Assembly (NCBI RefSeq): GCF_014905555.1
Contig: NZ_BNGS01000001.1
Span: 186,001 to 250,000 of the forward strand
DNA length: 64,000 nt
Reading direction: 5' to 3'
Source: Streptomyces sp. Y2F8-2
Lineage (GTDB): Bacteria > Actinomycetota > Actinomycetes > Streptomycetales > Streptomycetaceae
Both the position numbers and the translations under genes were made by a program. The notes under the pieces are model-generated. The model searched no databases. It was not told the origin of the DNA and saw nothing but the letters and a program-made list of their open reading frames with translations. Shown piece after piece: positions 8,694 through 20,402 of the stretch (the stretch's first letter is position 1; the number at the start of each line of letters is the position of its first letter).

Positions 8694-9137
8694 TTACTTC
8701 TCCCCCGACTCCACCCGCTTCTTCAGCCCGGCCAGCGCGCGGTCGGTGATCACCTTCTCCGCCTTGCGCTTGATCATGCCGAGCATCGGGATCTTGACGT
8801 CGACGGTCAGCCGGTAGGTCACCTCGGTGGCGCCGGCACCGGCCGGCTTGAGCAGGTACGAGCCGTCCAGGGAGCGCAGCATCTGCGACTTGACGAGGGT
8901 CCAGGAGACCTCGCTGTCGCCCGTCCAGGTGTACGCGAGCGTCTGGTCGTCCTTGATGGCACCCGCGTCCATCACGAGGCGCACCTGCTCGGCGCGGCCC
9001 TGCTCGTCGGTGGAGAGGACCTCCGCCTCCTTCACCTCGCCCGTCCAGTCCGGGTAGCGCGCGAAGTCGGCGATCACCCGCATGACGTCGGCCGGAGCCG
9101 CCTCGATCGTGATGCTCGAGCTGGTGTGTTCCGCCAT
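8694..9137 (-). CDS. SRPBCC-family (polyketide cyclase/START-like) protein
   Basis: A 147-residue single-domain protein. It opens with the helix-grip fold pattern SSITIEAAPADVMRVIADFARYPDW and continues with alternating strands typical of the SRPBCC/START ligand-binding superfamily; the C-terminal helix is Lys-rich. The family binds hydrophobic ligands in a deep cavity, but no ligand can be assigned. ATG at 9137 has GGAGGAG 8 bases upstream. It is 109 bp upstream of and co-directional with the ArsA-like gene, so the two may be co-expressed. Confidence 0.8.
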   Translation of the reverse strand: MAEHTSSSITIEAAPADVMRVIADFARYPDWTGEVKEAEVLSTDEQGRAEQVRLVMDAGAIKDDQTLAYTWTGDSEVSWTLVKSQMLRSLDGSYLLKPAGAGATEVTYRLTVDVKIPMLGMIKRKAEKVITDRALAGLKKRVESGEK

Positions 9138-9299
9138 CGCCGTGGCTCCTCCAGATGCGGTCCGGTGAGGGAGGGTGGTGCGCCGTGCGCACGCGTGTGC
9201 AGCGTGAAGGCTACCGCGCAGGCGCGACGCCGGTACCACCCCACCTGGGCTTGGGCCGACGGGGCCGTCTCGGAGCCCGGGCGCCGCCCCGCGGGCCGC

Positions 9300-10097
9300 T
9301 CACCACTCCAGTACCCAGGGCTTCCCGCTCCCCGCGAAGTGCCCCACGTTCACGCACTCCGTCGCCCCGATCCGCATCCGGCGCACCAGCGGCTGGTGGA
9401 CGTGGCCGAACAGGGAGTACCGCGGCCGGGTGCGGCGGATGGCGTCGAGCAGGGCCCGGCTGCCGCGCTCGAAGCGGCGCGCCACCGTGTCGTAGACCAG
9501 TTCCGGGACCTCCGGCGGGATGTGGGTGCACAGCACGTCCACCTCCCCCACGGCCTCGATCTTGGCCGCGTACTCCTCGTCGCCGATCTCGTACGGGGTC
9601 CGCATGGGGGTGCGCAGGCCGCCGCCGACGAAGCCGAAGGTCCAGCCGCCGATCTCCACGCGTTCGCCGTCCAGCACCCGGGTGCCCTCGCCGGCGTACT
9701 CGGGCCACAGGGGCGGCATGTCGACATTGCCGTAGGTGGCGTACGTCGGGGTGGGGAACGCGGCGAACAGCTCGGCGTACTGCCGGCGCACCGCCTTCTC
9801 GATCGCGGCGGCCCGGTCCATGCCCACTCCGGCCCACAGCTCGGCGCCGAACGCGCGCGCCTCCTCGTAGCGGCGGGCGGTGCGCAGTTCCACCAGCCGG
9901 TCGGCGTTCTCCGTGCCGAACAGGTCGGCGAATATCCCGCGCGAGTGGTCGGCGTAGTCGAGGAAGAGGATCAGGTCACCCAGACAGATCAGGGCGTCCG
10001 CGCCCTCGCCGGCCTTGGCCAGGTCGCGCACGTTGCCGTGCACGTCGCTGACCACGTGGACACGCGTCCTGGTGTTACCGCCCGATGTGGGTGCCAT
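9300..10097 (-). CDS. Calcineurin-like metallophosphoesterase
   Basis: A 265-residue protein with the metallophosphoesterase motifs in order: VVSDVHGN (D-x-H), CLGDLI (GD), TYGNVDMP (GN-D), VLCTHIPPE (H) and LFGHVHQP (GH-x-H). These form the dinuclear metal site. The substrate (phosphoprotein, cyclic nucleotide or nucleotide) is not evident. No signal peptide, so cytoplasmic. ATG at 10097 places the DVHGN motif about 20 residues in. It is divergent from the acyl-CoA ligase across a 306-bp spacer holding two matching palindromes. Confidence 0.82.
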   Translation of the reverse strand: MAPTSGGNTRTRVHVVSDVHGNVRDLAKAGEGADALICLGDLILFLDYADHSRGIFADLFGTENADRLVELRTARRYEEARAFGAELWAGVGMDRAAAIEKAVRRQYAELFAAFPTPTYATYGNVDMPPLWPEYAGEGTRVLDGERVEIGGWTFGFVGGGLRTPMRTPYEIGDEEYAAKIEAVGEVDVLCTHIPPEVPELVYDTVARRFERGSRALLDAIRRTRPRYSLFGHVHQPLVRRMRIGATECVNVGHFAGSGKPWVLEW

Positions 10098-10153
10098 GAC
10101 GATCAAGCGTAAGGCTGTGGGGCAAACGTGAACAGTAGCGGCGGGGCCTGCGG

Positions 10154-10266
10154 TTACTGGCCGGTAAGTCAAGGGGTGGACTACTGTGCGCCGAGGAACG
10201 CCAACACGTGTGACGCACGGAACATCTCGTCGGGACCCCCTGTCGGAGAAGCCATACCGGCGGGTA
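10154..10266. promoter_or_regulatory. Paired 14-bp palindromes in the divergent spacer 10098-10403
   Basis: TTACTGGCCGGTAA (10154-10167) and ATACCGGCGGGTAA (about 10253-10266) share the pattern WTACYGGCSGGTAA and sit about 100 bp apart between the metallophosphoesterase and the acyl-CoA ligase. Such short near-perfect palindromes are typical TetR-family operators, and fatty-acid genes in actinobacteria are often so controlled. The regulator is inferred, not shown. The rest of the spacer has no convincing gene. Confidence 0.45.
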
Positions 10267-10403
10267 ACGTCCGGGCAGTCCAGTCGTGCTCAGGGTTTCA
10301 ACCAGTGAATCCCGGAGGAATCCCGAGCACCTGACCGAGCCTTGGACCGCACCGTCGCAGCACACAGAGTCGTGGCGTCGGCGCCCTGTGAGGAGCAGCA
10401 GTC

Positions 10404-12200
10404 TTGCGCGAGTTCAGCCTTCCGGCTTTGTACGAGGTCCCTGCGGACGGAAACCTGACCGACATCGTTCGCAGAAACGCCGCGCAGCATCCGGACGTCG
10501 CCGTCATCGCCCGCAAGGTCGCGGGCGCCTGGCAGGACGTCACCGCCACGGCCTTCCTCGCCGAGGTGCAGGCCGCGGCGAAGGGCCTGATCGCCTCCGG
10601 AGTGCAGCCGGGCGACCGGGTGGGCCTGATGTCGCGGACCCGCTACGAGTGGACGCTGCTGGACTTCGCGATCTGGAGCGCGGGCGGGGTCACCGTGCCG
10701 GTGTACGAGACCAGCTCGCCGGAGCAGGTGCAGTGGATCCTCAGCGACTCGGGCGCGACCGCCTGCATCGTGGAGCAGGACGCGCACGCCGCGGCCGTCG
10801 AGACGGTGCGCGAGAAGCTGCCCGCGCTCAAGCACGTCTGGCAGATCGACGCCGGGGCCGTGGAGGAGCTGGGCCGCGTCGGCCGGGACGTCAGCGACAC
10901 GGCGGTCGAGGAGCGCAGCTCCCTCGCCAAGGCCGACGATCCGGCGACGATCGTCTACACCAGCGGCACCACCGGGCGCCCCAAGGGCTGTGTGCTGACC
11001 CACCGCAACTTCTTCGCCGAGTGCGGGAACGTCGTGGAGCGGCTGCGCCCCCTGTTCCGTACCGGCGAGTGCTCGGTCCTGCTCTTCCTTCCGCTCGCGC
11101 ACGTCTTCGGGCGTCTGGTGCAGATCGCGCCGATGATGGCGCCGATCAAGCTGGGCTGTGTCCCGGACATCAAGAACCTCACCGACGAACTGGCCGCGTT
11201 CCGGCCGACGTTGGTCCTCGGCGTGCCGCGCGTGTTCGAGAAGGTGTACAACTCGGCGCGCGCCAAGGCGCAGGCGGACGGCAAGGGGAAGATCTTCGAC
11301 AAGGCGGCGGACGCGGCGATCGCCTACAGCAAGGCGCTGGACTCGCCGTCCGGTCCGTCCCTCGGCCTGAAGATCAAGCACAAGGCGTTCGACAAGCTCG
11401 TCTACAGCAAGCTGCGCGCGGTGCTGGGCGGCCGCGGCGAGTACGCCATCTCCGGGGGCGCCCCCCTGGGCGAGCGCCTGGGCCACTTCTTCCGCGGCAT
11501 CGGCTTCACGGTCCTGGAGGGCTACGGCCTGACCGAGTCCTGCGCGGCGACGGCGTTCAACCCGTGGGACCGGCAGAAGATCGGTACGGTCGGCCAGCCG
11601 CTGCCGGGTTCCGTGATCCGCATCGCGGACGACGGCGAGGTGCTGCTGCACGGCGAGCACCTCTTCAAGGGCTACTGGAACAACGAGGCCGCGACCGCCG
11701 AGGCGCTGGCCGACGGCTGGTTCCACACCGGCGACATCGGCACCCTCGACGAGGACGGCTACCTCAGGATCACCGGCCGCAAGAAGGAGCTCATCGTCAC
11801 CGCGGGCGGCAAGAACGTGGCCCCCGCGGTGATCGAGGACCGCATCCGGGCGCACGCGCTGGTCGCGGAGTGCATGGTGGTGGGCGACGGGCGGCCGTTC
11901 GTGGGCGCGCTCATCACGATCGACGAGGAGTTCCTGGGCCGCTGGGCGGCCGAGCACGGCAAGCCGGCGGGTTCCACCGCGGCGTCGCTGTGCGACGACC
12001 CGGATCTGCTCGCCGCGGTCCAGGACGCGGTCGACGACGGCAACGCCGCGGTGTCGAAGGCGGAATCGGTGCGGAAGTTCCGCATTCTGCCCTCCCAGTT
12101 CACCGAGGAGTCGGGCCACCTCACGCCGTCCCTGAAGCTCAAGCGGAACGTGGTGGCGAAGGACTACGCGGAAGAGATCGAGGCCCTCTACCGGAAGTAG
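10404..12200 (+). CDS. fadD: Long-chain acyl-CoA synthetase (AMP-forming)
   Basis: A 598-residue ANL-superfamily enzyme that activates fatty acids to acyl-CoA through acyl-adenylates. The P-loop-like A3 motif is VYTSGTTGRPKGCV (about 183-196), the A5 motif LEGYGLTESCAA, the A7/A8 region WFHTGDIGTLDEDGYL and GRKKELIVTAGGKNVAP, and the C-terminal Lys-containing segment LKLKRNVVAKDY. It starts with TTG at 10404, preceded by AGGAG about 8 bases upstream. A spacer with two operator-like palindromes precedes it. It ends 23 bp from the convergent cholesterol-oxidase-like gene. It likely feeds beta-oxidation or lipid synthesis; chain specificity is unknown. Confidence 0.9.
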   Translation: MREFSLPALYEVPADGNLTDIVRRNAAQHPDVAVIARKVAGAWQDVTATAFLAEVQAAAKGLIASGVQPGDRVGLMSRTRYEWTLLDFAIWSAGGVTVPVYETSSPEQVQWILSDSGATACIVEQDAHAAAVETVREKLPALKHVWQIDAGAVEELGRVGRDVSDTAVEERSSLAKADDPATIVYTSGTTGRPKGCVLTHRNFFAECGNVVERLRPLFRTGECSVLLFLPLAHVFGRLVQIAPMMAPIKLGCVPDIKNLTDELAAFRPTLVLGVPRVFEKVYNSARAKAQADGKGKIFDKAADAAIAYSKALDSPSGPSLGLKIKHKAFDKLVYSKLRAVLGGRGEYAISGGAPLGERLGHFFRGIGFTVLEGYGLTESCAATAFNPWDRQKIGTVGQPLPGSVIRIADDGEVLLHGEHLFKGYWNNEAATAEALADGWFHTGDIGTLDEDGYLRITGRKKELIVTAGGKNVAPAVIEDRIRAHALVAECMVVGDGRPFVGALITIDEEFLGRWAAEHGKPAGSTAASLCDDPDLLAAVQDAVDDGNAAVSKAESVRKFRILPSQFTEESGHLTPSLKLKRNVVAKDYAEEIEALYRK

Positions 12201-12223
12201 CCGGCCCCCTCTCACGGCTTACG

Positions 12224-15190
<2,967 letters not shown>

Positions 15191-15300
15191 TCACAGCGCC
15201 TTACGGTCGCGTTTGCCGCCCCCCGCCCGGCTCGACGCGAGATCATGGCCCTTCGACGACGGCGATACCGGACGCGTGAGGACAGGGACTGAAGGTGTAC

Positions 15301-16530
15301 ATGGCGGGCGCACGGCGCATTCCGGTCTGGCTGCTGCTCGCCACCTGGCTGCTGACGAGACTCGTCCTGCTGCTCTTCGTCTTCAAGGTGTGGGTCTTCC
15401 CCGGACCGGACGTCACCAGCGACGTCTCGGTGATCTACCAGGGCTGGTACGAGACCCTGCGCACCGGCAGCTTCCCCCAGGGCGACGTCACCTGGCAGTA
15501 CCCGCCCGCCGCGGCGCTCGCGATCCTGTCCCCCGGGCTGCTGCCCTTCCTGCAGTACGCGCAGGCGTTCTTCGTGCTCGCCTGCGTCGCCGACCTGGCG
15601 GGCTTCGGCCTTCTGCTGTACGCGGGCCTGAGGCGCGGCAAGTCCCTGCGCGGCGCCTGGGTGTGGGTGGTCGGGGTTCCGCTGCTCGGCCCGACGGTGT
15701 ACGCCCGCTACGACCTGATGGTGACGGCCGTGGCGGTCGCCGCGCTGCTGGCCGGGATGCGCCGTCCGCGGCTGATGGGAGCGCTCGCGGCGTTCGGCGC
15801 GCTGCTGAAGGTGTGGCCGGCGCTGCTGCTGGTGGGCGCCGGCAGGCGACGGGCCTGGGTCTCGGCCGCCGCGACGGCGGGCGCTCTCGCCCTGCTGTTC
15901 GCCGTGGCGATGCCCGGCGCCTTCTCCTTCCTGACCGCCCAGCGCGACCGCGGCACCGAGGTGGAGTCGCTGGGCTCGCTGGTGTTCCACGTGGCCCGGC
16001 ACCACGGCTGGGAGGGCCGGGTGATGCTCAACTACGGCTCGGTGGAGTTCCTCGGCCCCTACGTCGACTGGGTCAGCGCGGCGGCCCTCTTCCTGACCGT
16101 GATCGCGTTCGGCTGGCTGCTGCTGTGGCGGGTGAGCGTGCGCCGCCTGCCGCCGCACGCGCTCGCGGACGCGGCCTTCGTGGCGGTGCTGCTGTTCACG
16201 CTCACCAGCCGGGTGATCAGCCCGCAGTACATGGTGTGGCTGGTCGGGCTCGCGGCCGTCTGCCTGTGCTTCCCCGGCAGCCGGATGCTCCTGCCCGCCG
16301 GGCTGGTCCTGGCCGCCTGCCTCGCCACGGTCCTGGAGTTCCCGGTGTACTTCTCGAACGTCGTGGCGAGCGACCGGCTGGGCGTCACCCTCCTCGCCAC
16401 GCGCAACGGCCTGCTGCTGCTCGCCGCGCTGACCGCGGCCAGGGCGCTGTGGCGCACCACGGTCTCCCGCCCGACCGCGACGGTGCCGCATCAGACCGCC
16501 CGCACCCAGGAGACGCTCACACCCTCCTGA
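15301..16530 (+). CDS. GT-C membrane glycosyltransferase (GT87/DUF2029, PimE-like)
   Basis: About 409 residues with roughly ten hydrophobic helices. Near the N terminus lies the extracytoplasmic loop DVSVIYQGWYETL with FPQGDVTWQYPPAA, the acidic-loop/YPP pattern of GT-C polyprenyl-phosphate-dependent mannosyltransferases. Later motifs are ARYDLMVTAVAVAALL, LLKVWPALL and SRVISPQYMVWL. Expected role: transfer of mannose from polyprenyl-phosphate-mannose to a lipid or protein on the outer membrane face. GAAGG lies just before the ATG at 15301; GTG at 15295 is an alternative. Divergent from the PimB'-like gene. Confidence 0.75.
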   Translation: MAGARRIPVWLLLATWLLTRLVLLLFVFKVWVFPGPDVTSDVSVIYQGWYETLRTGSFPQGDVTWQYPPAAALAILSPGLLPFLQYAQAFFVLACVADLAGFGLLLYAGLRRGKSLRGAWVWVVGVPLLGPTVYARYDLMVTAVAVAALLAGMRRPRLMGALAAFGALLKVWPALLLVGAGRRRAWVSAAATAGALALLFAVAMPGAFSFLTAQRDRGTEVESLGSLVFHVARHHGWEGRVMLNYGSVEFLGPYVDWVSAAALFLTVIAFGWLLLWRVSVRRLPPHALADAAFVAVLLFTLTSRVISPQYMVWLVGLAAVCLCFPGSRMLLPAGLVLAACLATVLEFPVYFSNVVASDRLGVTLLATRNGLLLLAALTAARALWRTTVSRPTATVPHQTARTQETLTPS

Positions 16531-16571
16531 GTGACGCCCCCGCTCGATGCCGGGCCGAAGCGGCCGTGCTC

Positions 16572-17768
16572 TCAGCCGAGTTGGGACCGCAGATACGCCC
16601 GCCACTGCTGCGTGAACTTCTCCGGGGTCGTGCCGAGCACCCTTGCGAGGGCCGTCTCGACCGATCCCTCACGCTTCCCGTGGTCGCCGACAGCCCGGTA
16701 GAAGTCGTTCAGCCGGGCCTCGCCCCAGCGGTCGGCGATCATCCGGCAGGCCATCCAGCCGCTTTCGTAGGCCTGCGCCAGTTTCCCCGCGTCCCCGGAG
16801 AAGGCGAAGTCGGAGTCCCGCGGCGGCGCGGACAGAGCGGTGCCGAGCCCGACGGCGCGCTCGAGTTCGGGCGCCACCTGGGCGGGGGTCCGGCCGGTGC
16901 GACGGTAGCCGACCCAGTCGGCGTACCCCTCGGAGAGCCACAGGGGTGTGGCCGCCGTGGTGTGGCGGCGGGTGGCGACATGGGTGGTCTCGTGGGTGAG
17001 GACCACCTGTTTGCCGAGGTCGCCGAGGACGCCGTAGGCGTCCGGGTTGACGGTGATCCGGTCCGCGGGCGCCGTCCCGCTGCCGCCCACCTCACCGGTG
17101 GTGACCGCGGCTATCCCCCGGTACCCGGACGCCGGAGCGCCGAGCAGCGCCGCCATGCCCTCCAGCGACTTCGGTACGAGCACCACGACCCGGCCCGGCC
17201 AGCCGGTGCCCCACGCCTCGGTGACGGCGGGCACCGCCCGGTCCGCGAGGCGCGCGTACTCCCGCAGCGTCTCCCGCGGTTGCCCGACGCCGAGCACGAG
17301 GCTGTGCGCTCCGCGAACCGCCTCGACGGCGCCCTGGTCCCACAGTTGCCGGGCGGCCTTCCGCGCCGGCTCGTCCGAGGTGAGGTACCAGCGTCCGCCG
17401 GTGCGGGTCAGCCGCAGCGAGCGGGCGGCGGTGACCGGCGCCCGGTCGTATCCCCTGACGCGGTAGCGCAGTTCGGCGTCGGCGGTGGCCTGGTCACCGG
17501 TCAGGTGAACGGCGGTGAGCCGGTACGACCAGGCGGCCAGCGGCACGGCGCGCAGGTTGTCGAACCCGGCGGCGCCCGCCGTGCGGGTCTGGGTCGCGAG
17601 GAACGCGGAGCGGTCGCCCTCCAGGACCGCCGTCGCCCGCCGTTCGAGCAGCTGCCGCACGGCGGCCGTCCCGTTCCCGGCGGGGGCGGCGCCGCCACAG
17701 CCGACGAGCCCGGCCAGCAGCAGGACACAGCACGCCACGATCTTCGACGCACGCCCACGATCAGCCAC
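16572..17768 (-). CDS. Lipoprotein with zinc-metalloprotease (gluzincin) signature
   Basis: A 398-residue exported protein. The signal peptide ends in the lipobox LVGC (Cys at about 24), so it should be tethered to the outer face of the membrane. The middle contains VVLTHETTHVATR, an HExxH-type zinc motif, followed about 20 residues later by WLSEGYADW supplying the third ligand Glu. The spacing fits peptidase MA/M1-like gluzincins. An N-terminal NTF2-like region (about 30-130) precedes the peptidase region. GTG at 17768 is used. The substrate is unknown; the NlpC/P60 genes alongside suggest an envelope setting. Confidence 0.75.
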   Translation of the reverse strand: MADRGRASKIVACCVLLLAGLVGCGGAAPAGNGTAAVRQLLERRATAVLEGDRSAFLATQTRTAGAAGFDNLRAVPLAAWSYRLTAVHLTGDQATADAELRYRVRGYDRAPVTAARSLRLTRTGGRWYLTSDEPARKAARQLWDQGAVEAVRGAHSLVLGVGQPRETLREYARLADRAVPAVTEAWGTGWPGRVVVLVPKSLEGMAALLGAPASGYRGIAAVTTGEVGGSGTAPADRITVNPDAYGVLGDLGKQVVLTHETTHVATRRHTTAATPLWLSEGYADWVGYRRTGRTPAQVAPELERAVGLGTALSAPPRDSDFAFSGDAGKLAQAYESGWMACRMIADRWGEARLNDFYRAVGDHGKREGSVETALARVLGTTPEKFTQQWRAYLRSQLG

Positions 17769-17832
17769 CGTCCGATCGTACGCGGCGCCCGCCCGCCGCT
17801 CGCGCGCCGGTTTCGGCCGCTGACCGGTGCCT

Positions 17833-18876
17833 TCAGGGCCTGGTGACCGAGGCGATCGGCATCATGCCGACCGGGTCGTAGCGCACCGCCGCCCCCGGAT
17901 GGGGTGCGTGGATGACCTGGCCGTTGCCGACGTACATCGCCACATGGCTGGCGTCGGAGCGGTAGACCACCAGGTCCCCGGGCTGGGCCTGGGACAACGG
18001 CACCTGGCGGCCGGCGTACCGCTGCTCCTGCGAGGTGCGCGGCAGTCCGACGCCCGCCCGCGCGTACGCCCACTGCATGAGGCCCGAACAGTCGAAGCCG
18101 CCCGGCCCGTTGGCGCCCCACACATACGGGCGGCCGAGCGCGGAGCGGGCAGCGGCGACGGCCGCCGCCGCGCGGGAGTCGGGCACCGCGGCGGGGGTGA
18201 GGGCGGGCACCTCGCCGGCGGAGCGGGAGGCCCGCTGGTAGGCGGTGCGCTCCTCGGCCGGCAGGGAGTTCAGCAGCCGCTGTGCCGCGACGAGCTTCCG
18301 CTCCACGGCCTTCTTGTGCTGCGCGACCGCCTCGCGGTTCTTCTCCAACTGGGCGAGCTCACCGGCCACCACCGCACGTTCCCGGGCCAACCGGCGCAGC
18401 GCTCCCTGGAGTTCCTTGAGCTGCCCGGCCTGGCGGGCGCCGATGCGGTCCAGCACGGCCGCCTTGTCGAGGTACTCGCCGGGGTTGTCCGACAGCAGCA
18501 GCGCGAGGGAGGAGGCGAGTCCGCCGGAGCGGTACTGCGCCCCGGCGAGCGCACCGAGCGCGTCCCGCATGCTGTTGACGCGGTCCTGCTGCCGGGCGAC
18601 GCGGTCCTGTGCCCGACCGACGTCCCGGCGCAGCGCGTCAGCGCGTTCCCCGGCCTTGTTGTAGGCCTCGGTGGCCTGCTCCGCCTCCCGGTACAGCTGG
18701 TCCACCGTGGCCCGGGTGTCGCGTGGCGCGGCGTTCGCCGGTACGGCGCCCAGTGTCGCCGCGGCCGCCGCTGCGGCGGACAGTACGGCGGCTGCCCTCT
18801 TCAGGGCTCGGTTGGACTCCGCGGCGCTGGCGCCCTGGCGCATGCCGGACGGTGCAAGGCGGCGATGGGACCCCAC
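17833..18876 (-). CDS. Secreted NlpC/P60 peptidoglycan hydrolase (paralogue B)
   Basis: A 347-residue exported cell-wall hydrolase. A signal peptide ends near VPANAAPRDT. A long coiled coil (about 55-215) with many heptad Leu/Gln/Arg residues is followed by an NlpC/P60 domain. The catalytic residues are Cys in GFDCSGLMQWAYA, His in ASHVAMYVGNGQ and the third polar residue in VIHAPHPG. The family cleaves D-Glu-gamma-diaminopimelate bonds. GTG at 18876 gives the N terminus VGSHRR, matching the paralogue immediately upstream, which argues for a tandem duplication. A terminator-like hairpin lies between the two. Confidence 0.85.
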   Translation of the reverse strand: MGSHRRLAPSGMRQGASAAESNRALKRAAAVLSAAAAAAATLGAVPANAAPRDTRATVDQLYREAEQATEAYNKAGERADALRRDVGRAQDRVARQQDRVNSMRDALGALAGAQYRSGGLASSLALLLSDNPGEYLDKAAVLDRIGARQAGQLKELQGALRRLARERAVVAGELAQLEKNREAVAQHKKAVERKLVAAQRLLNSLPAEERTAYQRASRSAGEVPALTPAAVPDSRAAAAVAAARSALGRPYVWGANGPGGFDCSGLMQWAYARAGVGLPRTSQEQRYAGRQVPLSQAQPGDLVVYRSDASHVAMYVGNGQVIHAPHPGAAVRYDPVGMMPIASVTRP

Positions 18877-18990
18877 GACCGGTCGCTCTCCTTCCGCTGA
18901 GGAACCGCCCGCCGGGCGGCGGGGGAAACGCGGCAGACAGTAGCGGGATGATCACCGCCGGTCCAAAGACCTCGAGAGGCCGACAGAGCG

Positions 18991-19026
18991 ACGCCCCGCC
19001 GCTGACGCAGGTCATCGGCGGGGCGT
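18991..19026 (-). terminator. Rho-independent-like hairpin after the upstream NlpC/P60 gene
   Basis: ACGCCCCGCCG (18991-19001) pairs perfectly with CGGCGGGGCGT (19016-19026), 11 bp with a 14-base loop that can itself pair (CTGAC/GTCA). It lies about 100 bp downstream of the stop at 19123. No strong U-run follows, as is usual in high-GC actinobacteria. Confidence 0.6.
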
Positions 19027-19122
19027 GGAGTCAGCGGCAGTCGCTGGAATTCGCTCGTTCGGGCGGTGTGGTGTCGTGCGGTTCGAGGAACCGGGTAACC
19101 GGGTCGGTCTCGGGACCGGGAT

Positions 19123-20163
19123 TCAGACCCGGACGCCGAACATGAACGGTCCGCCGATCGTGGACATCGACTCGTAGCGGACGACCGTGCCGGTGCGCGG
19201 GGCGTGCAGGATCTGACCGTTGCCCGCGTAGAGACCCACGTGGTGGATGTCGTTGAAGAAGAAGACCAGGTCGCCGACCTGGAGGTCGTTGACCGAGTAG
19301 ATGCGGGTGCCTATGTTCGCCTGCTCCTGCGAGGTACGCGGGATGGAGACGCCGGCCTGCGCGTACGCCCAGGAGGTCAGGCCCGAGCAGTCGTAGGCGT
19401 TGGGGCCCGTGGCGCCGTAGACGTACGGCTTGCCGATCTGGCTCTGGGCGGCGGAGAAGGCGGCTCCGGCCCGGCCGGAGCCGACGCCGACGGAGACACT
19501 GAGCGCGCTGCGCTCGCTGGCCCGGCTGGCGCGGTCCTGGTCGGCCTGGAGGGCGGCCCGCTGCTGGGCGGTGAGGCTGTTGAGGAGCTTCTGCGCCGCG
19601 GCGAGCTTGCCCTGGACTTCCTGCTTCTTCTTGCCCAGTTCGGTGCGGGTGGCGGCGAGGTCCTTGAGCTTGTCGGTGGCTTCCTGCCGCTCCTGGGCCA
19701 GCTCGCGCTGTTTCTCCTGGATCTTCTTCAGCGCCTCGACCTGCTGGCTGCTCAACTGGTCGAGGGTGGACGCCTTGTCGAGGTAGTCGTCCGGGTTCGA
19801 GGAGAGGAAGAGCTGGAGGGAGGGGTCGATGCTGCCGGTGCGGTACTGGGCGCTGGCCATGGTGCCGATGCCGTCGCGCAGCTTGTTGAGCTCGTCCTGG
19901 CCGCGGGCGACCTTGTCCTGGAGGGTGGAGATCTCCTTCTGGAGCTGCTCCTGCTTCTCCTTGGCCCCGTTGTACTGCTCGGTGGCCTTCTCCGCGTCCT
20001 CGTAGAGCTTGTCGACCTTGGACTTGACCTCGTCCACGCTCGGCTTGGCACTGGGCGCCGCATTGGCGGCGTTCGCGCTGAACGCGACAGCGGCGGCGGC
20101 TGCGGTGGTCAGCACGGTCACACGTGCACGGCTCGGCTGTTTGGGTCGACGGTGGGACGCCAC
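19123..20163 (-). CDS. Secreted NlpC/P60 peptidoglycan hydrolase (paralogue A)
   Basis: A 346-residue exported hydrolase: signal peptide with a long Ala-rich core ending NAANAAPSAK, a coiled-coil domain (about 45-220, rich in KEKQEQLQKEI-type heptads), then NlpC/P60 with YDCSGLTSWAYA (Cys), HHVGLYAGNGQ (His) and ILHAPRTG. It resembles the RipA/CwlO-type coiled-coil autolysins controlled by protein partners during division. GTG at 20163 is chosen because GAAGGAG precedes it by 9 bases and the resulting VASHRR matches the paralogue; an ATG 10 codons upstream lacks this support. The 239-bp upstream spacer is relatively AT-rich and carries TACGTTGCG at 20322 and 20363. Confidence 0.86.
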   Translation of the reverse strand: MASHRRPKQPSRARVTVLTTAAAAAVAFSANAANAAPSAKPSVDEVKSKVDKLYEDAEKATEQYNGAKEKQEQLQKEISTLQDKVARGQDELNKLRDGIGTMASAQYRTGSIDPSLQLFLSSNPDDYLDKASTLDQLSSQQVEALKKIQEKQRELAQERQEATDKLKDLAATRTELGKKKQEVQGKLAAAQKLLNSLTAQQRAALQADQDRASRASERSALSVSVGVGSGRAGAAFSAAQSQIGKPYVYGATGPNAYDCSGLTSWAYAQAGVSIPRTSQEQANIGTRIYSVNDLQVGDLVFFFNDIHHVGLYAGNGQILHAPRTGTVVRYESMSTIGGPFMFGVRV

Positions 20164-20402
20164 GGAAGCAGGCTCCTTCTTCTGAGTGATCACCCGCTCG
20201 GAGGTTCGAGGCCAGACCCTAGTGACCTTGTCGTGATGAATTCAAATCCTCACACCAAAAAATCCAGTCTCGCAATGCATTCTTTGCACATGAGCCACAG
20301 GAAGTGAGGCAACCCTGACGCTACGTTGCGCGACGGTTCCGTCAATTCGGGCATTGAGCCTGTACGTTGCGGTTGGTGACGTAGGTGATCTCAGGCCCGA
20401 TT

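Noticed and set aside
20164..20402. ydaO/c-di-AMP riboswitch before the NlpC/P60 gene
   Set aside because: Such riboswitches precede some Streptomyces cell-wall hydrolases, but I could not match their conserved core here. A covariance search would be decisive.
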